Below are positions 43,929-52,556 of a DNA stretch of 64,000 bases, in pieces. Position 1 is the first letter of the stretch; the number at the start of each line of letters is the position of its first letter. Source of the DNA: Glaciihabitans tibetensis. Its GTDB lineage: Bacteria; Actinomycetota; Actinomycetes; Actinomycetales; Microbacteriaceae. The position numbers and the translations under genes were made by a program. The notes below the pieces were generated by a model. It saw nothing but the letters and a program-made list of their open reading frames with translations. It ran no database searches and was not told the DNA's origin. The stretch lies in NCBI RefSeq assembly GCF_003003265.1, contig NZ_PVTL01000005.1, positions 62,001 through 126,000 of the forward strand, given 5' to 3'.

Positions 43929-45275
43929 CTAGATCAGCGTGAGGGTCAGGATTCCTTTGTATTCGCCGGCGACGGTGGTGGTGGGCGCGGCCAGGGTGAC
44001 CGTGGTGTCGATCGTCGCGCTGACGTTCGAGGTAGACGTGCCGTTCCACGAGGCAAGCGCCCTGTCGGTCGTCAAGTCGCTGACGGCCGTACCTGCAGTG
44101 ATTCCGCCGGTGACCGTCGGTGCCACCCAGCCGAGGTACTGCGCGGCGATCGTCTTCGTCGCGTCAGCGCTGTTGGTCAGGGCCGAGCTCTTGCCGTTCA
44201 GCGACCATGCCGACTTGGTGGTACGTCCGTCGGTGACGCTCAGCTTCGGCAGCGCACCCGAGGCAGTGAAGGCGGTAGCGGTCTGGGCCGCGTTACCGAG
44301 CGAGACCGAGCCGGCGGCAACCGTGAACTTCAGACCACTGGCCGAGGCCGGGATGGTCACCGTGACGTCGGTGTTGACGGGGGCTTGGGGAGTTCCAACC
44401 GTGCTGATGATCGCGGTAGCGGCGCCGGAATCCTTGTACTTGTCTGCCGTGCCGGCACGGTAGGTGGCCGTGTAGGTGTACTCCGTGTTGGCTTCCAGAC
44501 CCGATGCAGTGAACGTCGCACTGCCGTTTGAGACGGGCACCGAGGTCGTGGTTCCACCGGCTCGAGCGAACTCGACAGTTCCATTTGCGTCGGTCGCGGT
44601 GGAGCCGTCTGTCGTTTTCACGGTCGCGTCGAGTTTCACGCTTCCATCGGTCTGCGCTGTCGCCGCGAGGGCGATCGACGGCGTGATGGCCTCCACCGGA
44701 GCGGCCGTGACGACCTTCCAGCCGGTCTTGTTTTCGCCGAGATCGGTGACGACGATGTCGGCGCGAAAATAGCTCCCAGTAATGAAAGTGGCGCTAGTTG
44801 TGCCATACAGGATTACTGCGAAGGTCGAGCCGACCACGGTTTTGTCAAGTCCACCGGGAAGGTAAGTGCTGGATACACCCATGGCCTTCGCGGGAAGCAG
44901 GTCTGCGGGCCCGAGGTCGTAGGAGGTCGCGGTCGGGGTGGCTACCTTACCCGCGAAGGTCGCGCTCCGGTTGTTAAAGTCACTCAGAACTCCCTTGACC
45001 GCCCTGAGATACCATCTAACGCTCCCGTCTTCTGGGAGGCTCAGTCCGTTGGTGCTCACGCGAGTAAACGGGTCGCCCCAGTTGCCGCTCGACGGCTCAA
45101 TGGTCAGGGGTCCCACGGAAGTCTGCCCCGCATAGGCCGGTACGGCGTCTTCCTCGGCAGCGTGGGCTGTCGTGGCGGTGAGTGAGAGTGCGGCGATCAT
45201 TGCCGCTCCGGCGGCAACGGACGCCGCACGGGCGGCGAGCCTTCGCATGGGCGAGCGGGCGAGCGAGCTGAACAT
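43929..45275 (-). CDS. Secreted surface protein with WxL-like C-terminal domain (paralogue A)
   Basis: A 448-residue paralogue of the next gene. Signal peptide ending TTAHA-AE; an N-terminal domain (LTIEPSSGNWGDPFTRVSTNGLSL ... SYFRADIVVTDLGENKTGWKV), a central Ig/FnIII-like domain (ATVKTTDGSTATDANGTVEF), then the WxL-like domain with VTDGRTTKSAWSLNG and the final AGEYKGILTLTLI. The WSL tripeptide is an exact WxL. The C-terminal domains of the two paralogues match over their whole length (TNSADATKTIAA, TDRALASW), so they arose by tandem duplication. AAGGACG precedes the ATG at 45275. Function: probably a structural coat or adhesin held by the DUF916-like protein (inference). Confidence 0.78.
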   Translation of the reverse strand: MFSSLARSPMRRLAARAASVAAGAAMIAALSLTATTAHAAEEDAVPAYAGQTSVGPLTIEPSSGNWGDPFTRVSTNGLSLPEDGSVRWYLRAVKGVLSDFNNRSATFAGKVATPTATSYDLGPADLLPAKAMGVSSTYLPGGLDKTVVGSTFAVILYGTTSATFITGSYFRADIVVTDLGENKTGWKVVTAAPVEAITPSIALAATAQTDGSVKLDATVKTTDGSTATDANGTVEFARAGGTTTSVPVSNGSATFTASGLEANTEYTYTATYRAGTADKYKDSGAATAIISTVGTPQAPVNTDVTVTIPASASGLKFTVAAGSVSLGNAAQTATAFTASGALPKLSVTDGRTTKSAWSLNGKSSALTNSADATKTIAAQYLGWVAPTVTGGITAGTAVSDLTTDRALASWNGTSTSNVSATIDTTVTLAAPTTTVAGEYKGILTLTLI

Positions 45276-45471
45276 TGAGGGTCGTCCTTTTTTTGTGATT
45301 GGCGAAGCGGGAGGAAGCCTGGGAAAGAGCGCGTTGACGCGCGTTGGGCTGTGGTGGATGTCGGGTGGAATCCGGGGCGGGCGGTGCGAGCACCACCCAC
45401 CCCAGACTTCATTTCAGTTGCTACCGGGAGTCAGAGATCGCCGGTATTGGGATTGCTAGCCGATGTACTGA

Positions 45472-46725
45472 CTAGTTGACGCGCAGGTCGGTCTGGCCAG
45501 CGGTGTAGGTGCGTCCGCCCACGGTCAGCGGGAGAAGACCGAAACCGAAGTCCTCAATCGTTGACGTGGTCGAGGTCGGCGTCGCCTTGGCAGCGAAGAC
45601 CGAATCCGGTCCGCTCACGAACGTGCTGCTGAGCGCGGCGATGTCAGCGGTGCGCACCACGTTGAACACCGGGCGAGCGATCGGGAATGCCGAGTTCAGC
45701 GTTCCATTGGTGTTCGTCGTCGCGACGCCACCGATGGTGCCGAGCACGGCACCGCGGCGACGGTCAGCGACAGCAATCTGGTAGCTGGCCTCGAGGGCTG
45801 CTTCTTTGCCCTGCGCGATGTGCTGCGCGATGGAGAACGGAACCATCGCGTTGGTGACATCGACCGTCACCTGGCCGTCGTGCTCCTGTACGGGCTTCGA
45901 CGCTCCGGCCAACGTGTAGCTGTCGGCGACCGCGCCACCGAATACCGCTGTGGAGGAACCGAGAAGCGTCGTCGCCCAGAAGGTGCGGGTGCCCGAACCC
46001 GACTGCGGTACGAACGGAACGATAGCCGCACCGGTACCGGCACGACCCACCTTCACCAGCACACCGCTGGTGCCAACCTCAAGCAGTTCGCCGTCGGTCG
46101 CGTTGTAGATGTTCTTCAGTGTCAGGTCCTCGTTGCTGTCAGAGTCGCTGTTCTGACCAACCGTTGCGCCCAGCGCGATGTCGGACGGAACTGCAGACGT
46201 CGGTGCCTTGGCGAAGGACACGGCGTCGACACCAAACGGAATGTAGGTGTAGGTGCCGGTGCCGTCGGCGCGGAACGTCGCGGCGCTGGAGGAGCGGGCG
46301 AACTGGATGTCGGCTGGGGCCAAGACCGTTCCCCCGGCGGGGTAGGCCGTGCTGGTGGTCGCCGCGCGCAAAGCGGCCACGCCCGCGCTCGAACCGTTCG
46401 GGCGGGGAATCGTCTTGCCCGAAGCGAGTGTGACGGTGCTGCTACCGGTCGCGTTCCACGAACCGATCGTCTTGATCCCGTCGTCGTTAACGACTACCTG
46501 GGACAAACCGTTCAGCACGTCCTGGGTGGTGTCCGAACCGAATCCCACAATGGCGCGGTTGGCCGGGTCACCGACGGGGTCTGCCGAGGCCGGCACGATG
46601 CCGAATGCCAGTCCGCTGCCGAGAACGGCAACGGACATGCCCGCGGCGGTGAGTGCCTTCGCGAAACGACGGTTCTTTTTTGTCGAAGTAGACAATTTAT
46701 TCAACTTTCTGTTATTGTGTTTCAC
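45472..46725 (-). CDS. Secreted PstS-like solute-binding protein
   Basis: A 417-residue protein. Basic N-terminus and signal peptide (AGMSVAVLGSGLAFGIVPASA), then a periplasmic-binding-protein type 2 fold: IVGFGSDTTQDVLNGLSQVV, FARSSSAA, YIPFGVDAVSFAKAP, VPFVPQSGSGTRTFW. The SDTT and SGSGTR segments correspond to phosphate-contacting loops of PstS (family knowledge). No lipobox and no membrane anchor, so it would be released or held by other surface proteins. It is transcribed between the 884-residue protein and the WxL pair, with gaps of 111 and 196 bp. Confidence 0.8.
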   Translation of the reverse strand: MKHNNRKLNKLSTSTKKNRRFAKALTAAGMSVAVLGSGLAFGIVPASADPVGDPANRAIVGFGSDTTQDVLNGLSQVVVNDDGIKTIGSWNATGSSTVTLASGKTIPRPNGSSAGVAALRAATTSTAYPAGGTVLAPADIQFARSSSAATFRADGTGTYTYIPFGVDAVSFAKAPTSAVPSDIALGATVGQNSDSDSNEDLTLKNIYNATDGELLEVGTSGVLVKVGRAGTGAAIVPFVPQSGSGTRTFWATTLLGSSTAVFGGAVADSYTLAGASKPVQEHDGQVTVDVTNAMVPFSIAQHIAQGKEAALEASYQIAVADRRRGAVLGTIGGVATTNTNGTLNSAFPIARPVFNVVRTADIAALSSTFVSGPDSVFAAKATPTSTTSTIEDFGFGLLPLTVGGRTYTAGQTDLRVN

Positions 46726-46749
46726 TTGCCCTCTAGGGTCTTGCCTCGC

Positions 46750-46783
46750 CCCTCACCGCTTCCTGCAAAAGCTGCGGTGGGGG
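46750..46783 (-). promoter_or_regulatory. Hairpin between two solute-binding-protein genes
   Basis: CCCTCACCGC (46750-46759) pairs with GCGGTGGGGG (46774-46783) with one mismatch and a 14-nt loop. There is no T-run on the minus strand, so it may be an mRNA-stability or attenuation element that lowers or separates expression of the downstream genes. Confidence 0.3.
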
Positions 46784-46836
46784 GCTCCTTCATTCCGGCC
46801 GAGGGGCGGTAACCGGTGAAGTAGCTGGGGGACGGA

Positions 46837-49491
46837 TCATCCGAGGGACCTCCGTCTGAGGAGGAATACCGAGCAAAGAAGTCCAGCGACCCCCGCGATC
46901 AGCGAGCCGCCGAGCGCGCTGGATCCGACGATGCTTGCCGTAGGCGACGCATCGAGCGTGTCCTCCGCGCTCGAGACGGTCGGCCCGCCAGCGGCGAGGG
47001 CCGTCGGCGTTGTTGTCCCGCTTGCCGCGACCGGGTTCGCCCTGTTCGGCGTGTTCGCCACGACCGTCACCGGCGCCACGTGTGTCGTCACCTGCACCGC
47101 GGGAGGAGAGGCGGGCACTAGGTCTGACGTCGGAGCAGCCACGAGTGTATCGGCGAGCGAGAGTGTCGCTGCCTTCTGGCTGCTCGACAGGGGCACAAAC
47201 CCGTCGGGGAGCTGCCCGCGCAGATCGCCGGGCACCTGCCCACCTGCGGCCGCGTATCTCAGAAAGTGCGAGTAGTCGGCCCGCGCGGCCGCGTCCAACT
47301 CGAGCGCGTTAAGGTTGACCGCCGCGCTGAGAGTCATCGCCAGCGGATACGCGTCGGTGGCGAGGCCGCCGAAGTCCATCTGCGCCGTGCCGGTGGCCGG
47401 GTCAACAGTGAGCGCTTCCACTCCCTTGGCGAGCGCCTCCGGAGTGGCGCTCACGAAGTGCAGCTCCTCGAGGAACGGCGTTCTGGTGTCAAAAACGGGC
47501 GACGCGCTGGGCAGCTGAAGGCTGGCGGTAGAGAGGGAGAGCCGGGCGGCGTCGCCCGTTGTAATCGGCCCCAGAACGATGCGAGATCCCCCGACACCAC
47601 GGAGCGTCGGCGCAGCGCGAACGAAGACCGCCGTATTCATCGGATCGTGAGTATCTACGAATTGCATGTCGGCCCGAAAGATTCGCGTTGCGGTGCCGGA
47701 AAGACTGCTGGCCTGCGGAACCCAGGCTACCGAGTCCACATCGGCGGTCAGTCCGGGGAAATCGATGACCGTTTGGTCGGCGAGGGGAAACATGTCGACC
47801 GACTCATCGCTCGCCAGGTCGTACGGTAGCCCCCCACGGAACGCCTTCGCGTTGGTGGTCGGAAGGTAGTTCGGGTTGATGGTCATACCCCACGGATCCG
47901 CTTCGCCCTGCAGGAACGCGCGGGCATCTGCGTCGGAGCGGATGTAGGACCACAAGGCGCCGATTGCGTCATCACCAGCGGGACCCGAGGTGACCAGGAA
48001 GGGCTCGTTCTTTCCGAGTGCGGGATTACCGAGCTTTATCCATTCCGGGTCTCCCGCGATCGTGAGCGGGCGACCATCGTTGATGTAGGTCGCTTCGGGA
48101 TCCGGCGAATAGCTCAGGCTGAACCGCGGGAGCTGCGTTTTATAGGACTGCGTTAGCGTCTTCGCGAGCAGCCGCGGGGTTAATTTTATCTCGTCATACT
48201 TGACCGTGCCGGTGTCGGCGATAAATCCAATAGAGAAACCGGTGTTGATCACCGGTGCGTAGCGCAGGTCGGCGTCGGCGAGCAGCTCGACGTTCTCGAC
48301 GTTGACGGTTGCGGATGTGAGGGGTTTGTTAGTCAGTGCGAATGACGCCTGACCGGTGAGCAGCTGGTCGCGCACCACCCGGCCGGCGCTTGTGGTGAGG
48401 TTGAAGGTGGCCGCGTTCCCGCCTGTGCAGAGGGTCGACTGCCAGGAGCTAATTGCGTCGACCGCGAGTTCACTGCCGATAATGCGTCGCTCGGCCGCTG
48501 CCACGGGGCAGGACGCGTAGGCGTCTGAGAAGTCGAGGGGAACGACGAGCCGATCTTGCCAGAAGCTGCATGACGGCGACATGGGGGAAGCGGACTGTCC
48601 CCCCTTCTTCCCGAAGGGAATCGGGTGAGTGGCCAACTTAGTGCAATCGGACGTTCCGACGGCAAGCTCACCGGAGTGCTTCCCTCTCGGTACTACGACC
48701 AACCAGCACCGCGCCCCGGCCTGCGATGAACGGTCCCCACAGCCGAGGTGAGGCTGTGCGGCGGCGGACTGCACTTCAAAGGGGATCGTGGTGGAGCCCG
48801 AGGCGTTGAGGTAGCCATGCGGGATCTCATTCGAGATGGACGGGGTGTAAAAGGCACTGATCCCGTTTTGCTTCTCGACGATACCGGGAGACGTTTCGAC
48901 GTTGTAAGGCTCACTCACCGAACCCGTCACGCTGCGAAACGGCACGGGAGCGGTGGTCCCAGGAATTGACCCAGGAACTGTTCCCCGGTCGAACGCGAGG
49001 GTGCCGGCGGCTTCGACCGAGGCTTGCGCTTTCGGAAAACCTGAAGCGCTATCCCAGCTGCCGAACTGACAGGTCTCCTTGAAATCGACAGCAAGGGGAT
49101 CTGCGCCCCAGCACTGGAACATTTGCACGAAGTCACCACCACCACCGGGATTGGAGGTGCCATCCAAACCGGAGACCGTCACCTCCACAGCCTCAGTCCG
49201 CAACTCGGTTGTCTTCGACACCGAAATCTGAAGATCCTTGAAGTCGTCATAGTGGCCGCTGCCGTTGTCCTTAAGCGCGGCGTGATCGGGCTGGTACTGC
49301 TGCAGCTCGTTCGCGTTGCCGCCGGCCCACTTCACCGTGATCGCCGATTCTTCGGCGGCCTCCGCGGTAGCGACCGGGGCGCTCAGGGTGAGGGTGCTGA
49401 CGGCGGCAGCCAGGGCGAGGGCAGCCACCGCTAGGCGGCGGGGTGGGCGCGGTTCGGCCGCGCTGCGGCTGCGAGTGAGAGATGTCTTCAT
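46837..49491 (-). CDS. Large surface protein with solute-binding-like domain and C-terminal membrane anchor
   Basis: An 884-residue protein. Signal peptide to about residue 45; an N-terminal beta domain (ITVKWAGGNANELQQYQPDH ... DFVQMFQCWGADPLAVDFKETCQFG), a central PBP-like region (YAPVINTGFSIGFIADTGTVKYDEIKLTPRLLAKTLTQSYKTQLP, FALTNKPLTSA), a long C-terminal part, and a single membrane helix followed by RRRSLG. Several Cys pairs suggest disulphides. The LKLTPRLxAKxLTQSY element recurs in actinobacterial PstS-like surface proteins. The ATG at 49491 overlaps the pstS stop (ATGA), so the two are co-translated. The frame open to 49920 is a pstS shadow. Ligand unknown. Confidence 0.82.
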   Translation of the reverse strand: MKTSLTRSRSAAEPRPPRRLAVAALALAAAVSTLTLSAPVATAEAAEESAITVKWAGGNANELQQYQPDHAALKDNGSGHYDDFKDLQISVSKTTELRTEAVEVTVSGLDGTSNPGGGGDFVQMFQCWGADPLAVDFKETCQFGSWDSASGFPKAQASVEAAGTLAFDRGTVPGSIPGTTAPVPFRSVTGSVSEPYNVETSPGIVEKQNGISAFYTPSISNEIPHGYLNASGSTTIPFEVQSAAAQPHLGCGDRSSQAGARCWLVVVPRGKHSGELAVGTSDCTKLATHPIPFGKKGGQSASPMSPSCSFWQDRLVVPLDFSDAYASCPVAAAERRIIGSELAVDAISSWQSTLCTGGNAATFNLTTSAGRVVRDQLLTGQASFALTNKPLTSATVNVENVELLADADLRYAPVINTGFSIGFIADTGTVKYDEIKLTPRLLAKTLTQSYKTQLPRFSLSYSPDPEATYINDGRPLTIAGDPEWIKLGNPALGKNEPFLVTSGPAGDDAIGALWSYIRSDADARAFLQGEADPWGMTINPNYLPTTNAKAFRGGLPYDLASDESVDMFPLADQTVIDFPGLTADVDSVAWVPQASSLSGTATRIFRADMQFVDTHDPMNTAVFVRAAPTLRGVGGSRIVLGPITTGDAARLSLSTASLQLPSASPVFDTRTPFLEELHFVSATPEALAKGVEALTVDPATGTAQMDFGGLATDAYPLAMTLSAAVNLNALELDAAARADYSHFLRYAAAGGQVPGDLRGQLPDGFVPLSSSQKAATLSLADTLVAAPTSDLVPASPPAVQVTTHVAPVTVVANTPNRANPVAASGTTTPTALAAGGPTVSSAEDTLDASPTASIVGSSALGGSLIAGVAGLLCSVFLLRRRSLG

Positions 49492-51224
49492 CGGGTCTTC
49501 CTCGAGTTGAGTGCGGGCGCGTGGGGCAGGAGGCCTGCACGGCTGCGGCGCCTGCTGAGCAGGGGAGGCAGGGCCGCGAATGCGAGAAGTACGAGACCCG
49601 ACGCTGCGGTGATAAAGGCGCCGGTGAGCCCGAGCCCGGCCTGGGCAATCGTCTGCGGGGTGGCGTTGACCAGCACTGCTTCGGCCGAGTCGGACACCGC
49701 GGCGGCGTCCCCGCCGAGTGACTCGGCGCTCCCTGCCGCGCCCGCGGCACCCGCGACGGCTCCGGTGCCGGCCGCCGCGGACTGGGCTGCTCCGGCCGCA
49801 CCGGCAGTACCCGCCGCACCCGCCGTGCCTGCGGCGCCCCCGGCCGTTCCACCAGCGCCACTCGCGCCGCCGGTGTTTGACGTGGACTCGTCCTTGGCGC
49901 CACCCGTGCCGGTCACGCACTGCGCGGGACCCTGCCGGTCACACTCCTGCGGGTAGGGCGCGGTCGCGGTCAGCTTGTTGCTGCCATCGGGGGAGAATGT
50001 CGGATTGTTGCAGTTCTCCGGGCCGGTGATCGCGGGGTTGCCGCCCGGAATCTTCTGGATCTGCGATTGGCCGGCGAGCACTAGGTTAATGGGCAGCGGT
50101 GAGTAGCCGAGGGTCTCCGCCTGGTTCTGCCCCTCGCAGAGGAAATAGGCGCCGAAGTCGGCCAGCGTCAGGCCCTTGTCGCGGGTGAAACCCGCTTCCT
50201 CCTTGGTGGGCAGAATGATGTAGGAGTACGACGACAGCGCATAACTGCGGGGATCACCGCTGGTGTACACGTTTCGGAGGTCCTGGGTGAGATAGTTCGT
50301 TGAGGACTGGTCTTCGTTGATCTGCGCCTGCAGCAGTGCCACCGCCACGTTGCCGGCGGTGGGCTCGGTGTAGTAACCGGCACTGTTGAGCAGCTTCGCT
50401 ACCGGAAACCCGGAGCTGAGAGCGTAGGAGTACTCGACAAACGTGATCGCCCCGACCGCGGCCGATTGCGCCACATAGCCGGCGACTCCATTGGAGCCGG
50501 CCTTCGCGACGAACCTGCTGCTCGGCACAATGGGAAAGTTGGAGGTGACGCCGCAGTGACCGTTGATAAGCGGTCGCTCGACCTTGCCGCAGTACGCGTC
50601 CCAGATTGCCGGGTATTGCTCGCGCAACCAGATGCTCACCTGCGCGGTCGCCCCGGAACCGTCGGAGCGCACCACCGGCACAATGGGAACCCCGGGGAGG
50701 GCAAGCCCAGGGTTGTCTGCCTTGATCGCCGGGTCGTCCCACTGCGCGATGACGCCAGTGAAAATTTTGGCGACCGTTTCCCCGCTCAGCCGCAGATTGG
50801 TGACCCGTTTGCCGCCGATCTGCAGGTTGTACATAAACGCGGTGCCGCCGGCGACGATCGGCATGTAGGCGAACCCGCGGGCGGGCTGCCGGTCTGCTTC
50901 CTGACTGTTGGCAATGGCGTAGGGGATTTCGCTTACGCCGAAGTCGAGGGTTCCGTTGTTAAAGCCGTTGCGGCCCTGGGTGGAGCCAGACTCGTCATAG
51001 GTGATCTTCCATTGCTTGTTCGTCCACACGTTACGAATCCACTGCTGCAGCGCGTTGGCCGACCAGGTCGAGCCTCCGCCCTGGATTGGCACGTGCGCGA
51101 CACCCGGCTCTCCCGCCGCCTCGGCCCGAGATATTGGCCCGGCGGTCACCGTGCCGACCACGAGGAGGGCGACGCCGATCGCGGCGATTACCGCCCGAAG
51201 CCCGCTGAATCTGGTGGTACTCAT
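49488..51224 (-). CDS. pstS: Phosphate-binding protein PstS, membrane-anchored form
   Basis: A 578-residue protein. Signal peptide ending AEA-AG, then the PstS fold: VPIQGGGSTWSANALQQWIRNV, YDESGSTQGRNGFNNGTLDFGVSEIPY, LSGETVAKIFTGVIAQWDDPAIKADNPG, VVRSDGSGATAQVSIWL. Loops GGGST, SGSTQ and RSDGSGAT are the phosphate ligands of the family. Unlike usual Gram-positive PstS there is no lipobox; instead a Gly/Ala/Thr-rich collagen-like linker of about 50 residues leads to a C-terminal membrane helix and a basic tail. The start overlaps pstA (ATGA) and the stop overlaps the 884-residue gene. Confidence 0.88.
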   Translation of the reverse strand: MSTTRFSGLRAVIAAIGVALLVVGTVTAGPISRAEAAGEPGVAHVPIQGGGSTWSANALQQWIRNVWTNKQWKITYDESGSTQGRNGFNNGTLDFGVSEIPYAIANSQEADRQPARGFAYMPIVAGGTAFMYNLQIGGKRVTNLRLSGETVAKIFTGVIAQWDDPAIKADNPGLALPGVPIVPVVRSDGSGATAQVSIWLREQYPAIWDAYCGKVERPLINGHCGVTSNFPIVPSSRFVAKAGSNGVAGYVAQSAAVGAITFVEYSYALSSGFPVAKLLNSAGYYTEPTAGNVAVALLQAQINEDQSSTNYLTQDLRNVYTSGDPRSYALSSYSYIILPTKEEAGFTRDKGLTLADFGAYFLCEGQNQAETLGYSPLPINLVLAGQSQIQKIPGGNPAITGPENCNNPTFSPDGSNKLTATAPYPQECDRQGPAQCVTGTGGAKDESTSNTGGASGAGGTAGGAAGTAGAAGTAGAAGAAQSAAAGTGAVAGAAGAAGSAESLGGDAAAVSDSAEAVLVNATPQTIAQAGLGLTGAFITAASGLVLLAFAALPPLLSRRRSRAGLLPHAPALNSRKTR

Positions 51225-52552
51225 TTGTGTCCACTGCCTGTCTGCTGAAGAGATTCTGGGCTGTGCCCGCCGCCGTGCGAAGCCGTGCCGCCGGCGCTCG
51301 GGTTACCCACTGCCGAGCGCTGGGTGTAGCGCTGTGCGTCACGAATCGACGCCGCCGCTACCCGCCGCCGCGCCCGCCGCGAGAGCTGGCCGGGCCCGCG
51401 CCCGCCGATCAGCCGGGCGATGAGGAAGAGGAGAAAGACGAGCACCATGAGCACCGCCGCCGCGCCAAAGCCGCGGGCGATCTGCGACGGCTCGGGGGAC
51501 TTCACGAGGGTGAAGGTGGCGAACGGCAGACTCACCATCGGCCCGGTGAAGGGGTTCATGTTGATGTAGGTGGTGTAGCCCGCGGTGAGCAGCACCGGGC
51601 TGGTCTCCCCGATCCCCCGCGCGGTGCCAAGGATGATCGCCGTCATCAGCCCGGACCGGCTGGTCGGCAGCACCACGTTCCAGATGGTGCGCCACTGCCC
51701 GGCGCCGAGCCCGAGCGACGCCTCCTTGAGCGTGCCCGGCACCAAACGCAGCACCACGTCGGCGCTGCGGATAATGATCGGCAGAATCATGATCGTGATC
51801 GCCAGCGATGCAGCGAACCCCGACCGGTCAAGCCCGAACATCAGCACGTAGGTGGCGTAGATGAACAGCCCACAGATGATCGAGGGCAGCGCGGTCATCG
51901 CCTCGACCACGGTGCGCACCAGTCGGCTGAACTTGCCCGGAAACTCCGACAGGAACACCGCACACAGCAGGCCGAGTGGAATCGAGAAGGTGAGCGCGAA
52001 CGCGATCATGATCAGGGTACCGATCGCCGCGTGAAGCATGCCGCCGGTGGTGAGCGGGTCGAGCGGGCCTGCCGTGGAGAGGTCCTGGGTCCAGAAGTTG
52101 AAGTGGAACAGGGCCTCGGAGCCGCGGATGACGGTGAACACCACCACCACGATCAACGCGAGGATCAGCACCACCGCGAGCGAGTGAATGATGACGTTCG
52201 CGACGCGGTCGATGATGGTCACCCGGTTATCGTCGAAACTGATCAGCACCACAAAGTATCCGAGGAACAGCACGTAGCTGATGAGCACAAACGGCAGCGC
52301 ACCATCGAACGCGACGATCTGGGTGAACAACCACGACGTGGTCGCGATGCCCGCGGCGGCCGCACCGAGTACACGCAGCACGTCGTCGCGCCCGATCGAG
52401 GCGAGGTTGCGTCGCACCTCGGGACGGGTGGGATGCCGCGCGCCCGACGATAGGGCAGGCAGCACCGTGCGCCGCCCGGGAGCCGCGGCGCCCGCGTGAC
52501 GGCTGCCGGTCGCGGCGCCAGCCTCGCTGGTGCGAGTGTCTTCGATGGTCAT
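51221..52552 (-). CDS. pstA: Phosphate ABC transporter permease PstA
   Basis: A 443-residue permease with at least six to eight membrane helices. The EAA loop is EASLGLGAGQWRTIWNVVLPTSRSGLMTAIILGTARGIGETSPVLLTAG. The N-terminal 60 residues are hydrophilic; two additional helices precede the core (AAAGIATTSWLFTQIVAF, FVLISYVLFLGYFVVLISFD), making it longer than the usual 280-300-residue PstA. A basic/Ser-rich tail follows. I chose the ATG at 52552, 4 bp after pstC; the frame open to 52609 lies in pstC. Confidence 0.9.
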   Translation of the reverse strand: MTIEDTRTSEAGAATGSRHAGAAAPGRRTVLPALSSGARHPTRPEVRRNLASIGRDDVLRVLGAAAAGIATTSWLFTQIVAFDGALPFVLISYVLFLGYFVVLISFDDNRVTIIDRVANVIIHSLAVVLILALIVVVVFTVIRGSEALFHFNFWTQDLSTAGPLDPLTTGGMLHAAIGTLIMIAFALTFSIPLGLLCAVFLSEFPGKFSRLVRTVVEAMTALPSIICGLFIYATYVLMFGLDRSGFAASLAITIMILPIIIRSADVVLRLVPGTLKEASLGLGAGQWRTIWNVVLPTSRSGLMTAIILGTARGIGETSPVLLTAGYTTYINMNPFTGPMVSLPFATFTLVKSPEPSQIARGFGAAAVLMVLVFLLFLIARLIGGRGPGQLSRRARRRVAAASIRDAQRYTQRSAVGNPSAGGTASHGGGHSPESLQQTGSGHK

Positions 52553-52556
52553 GGTC

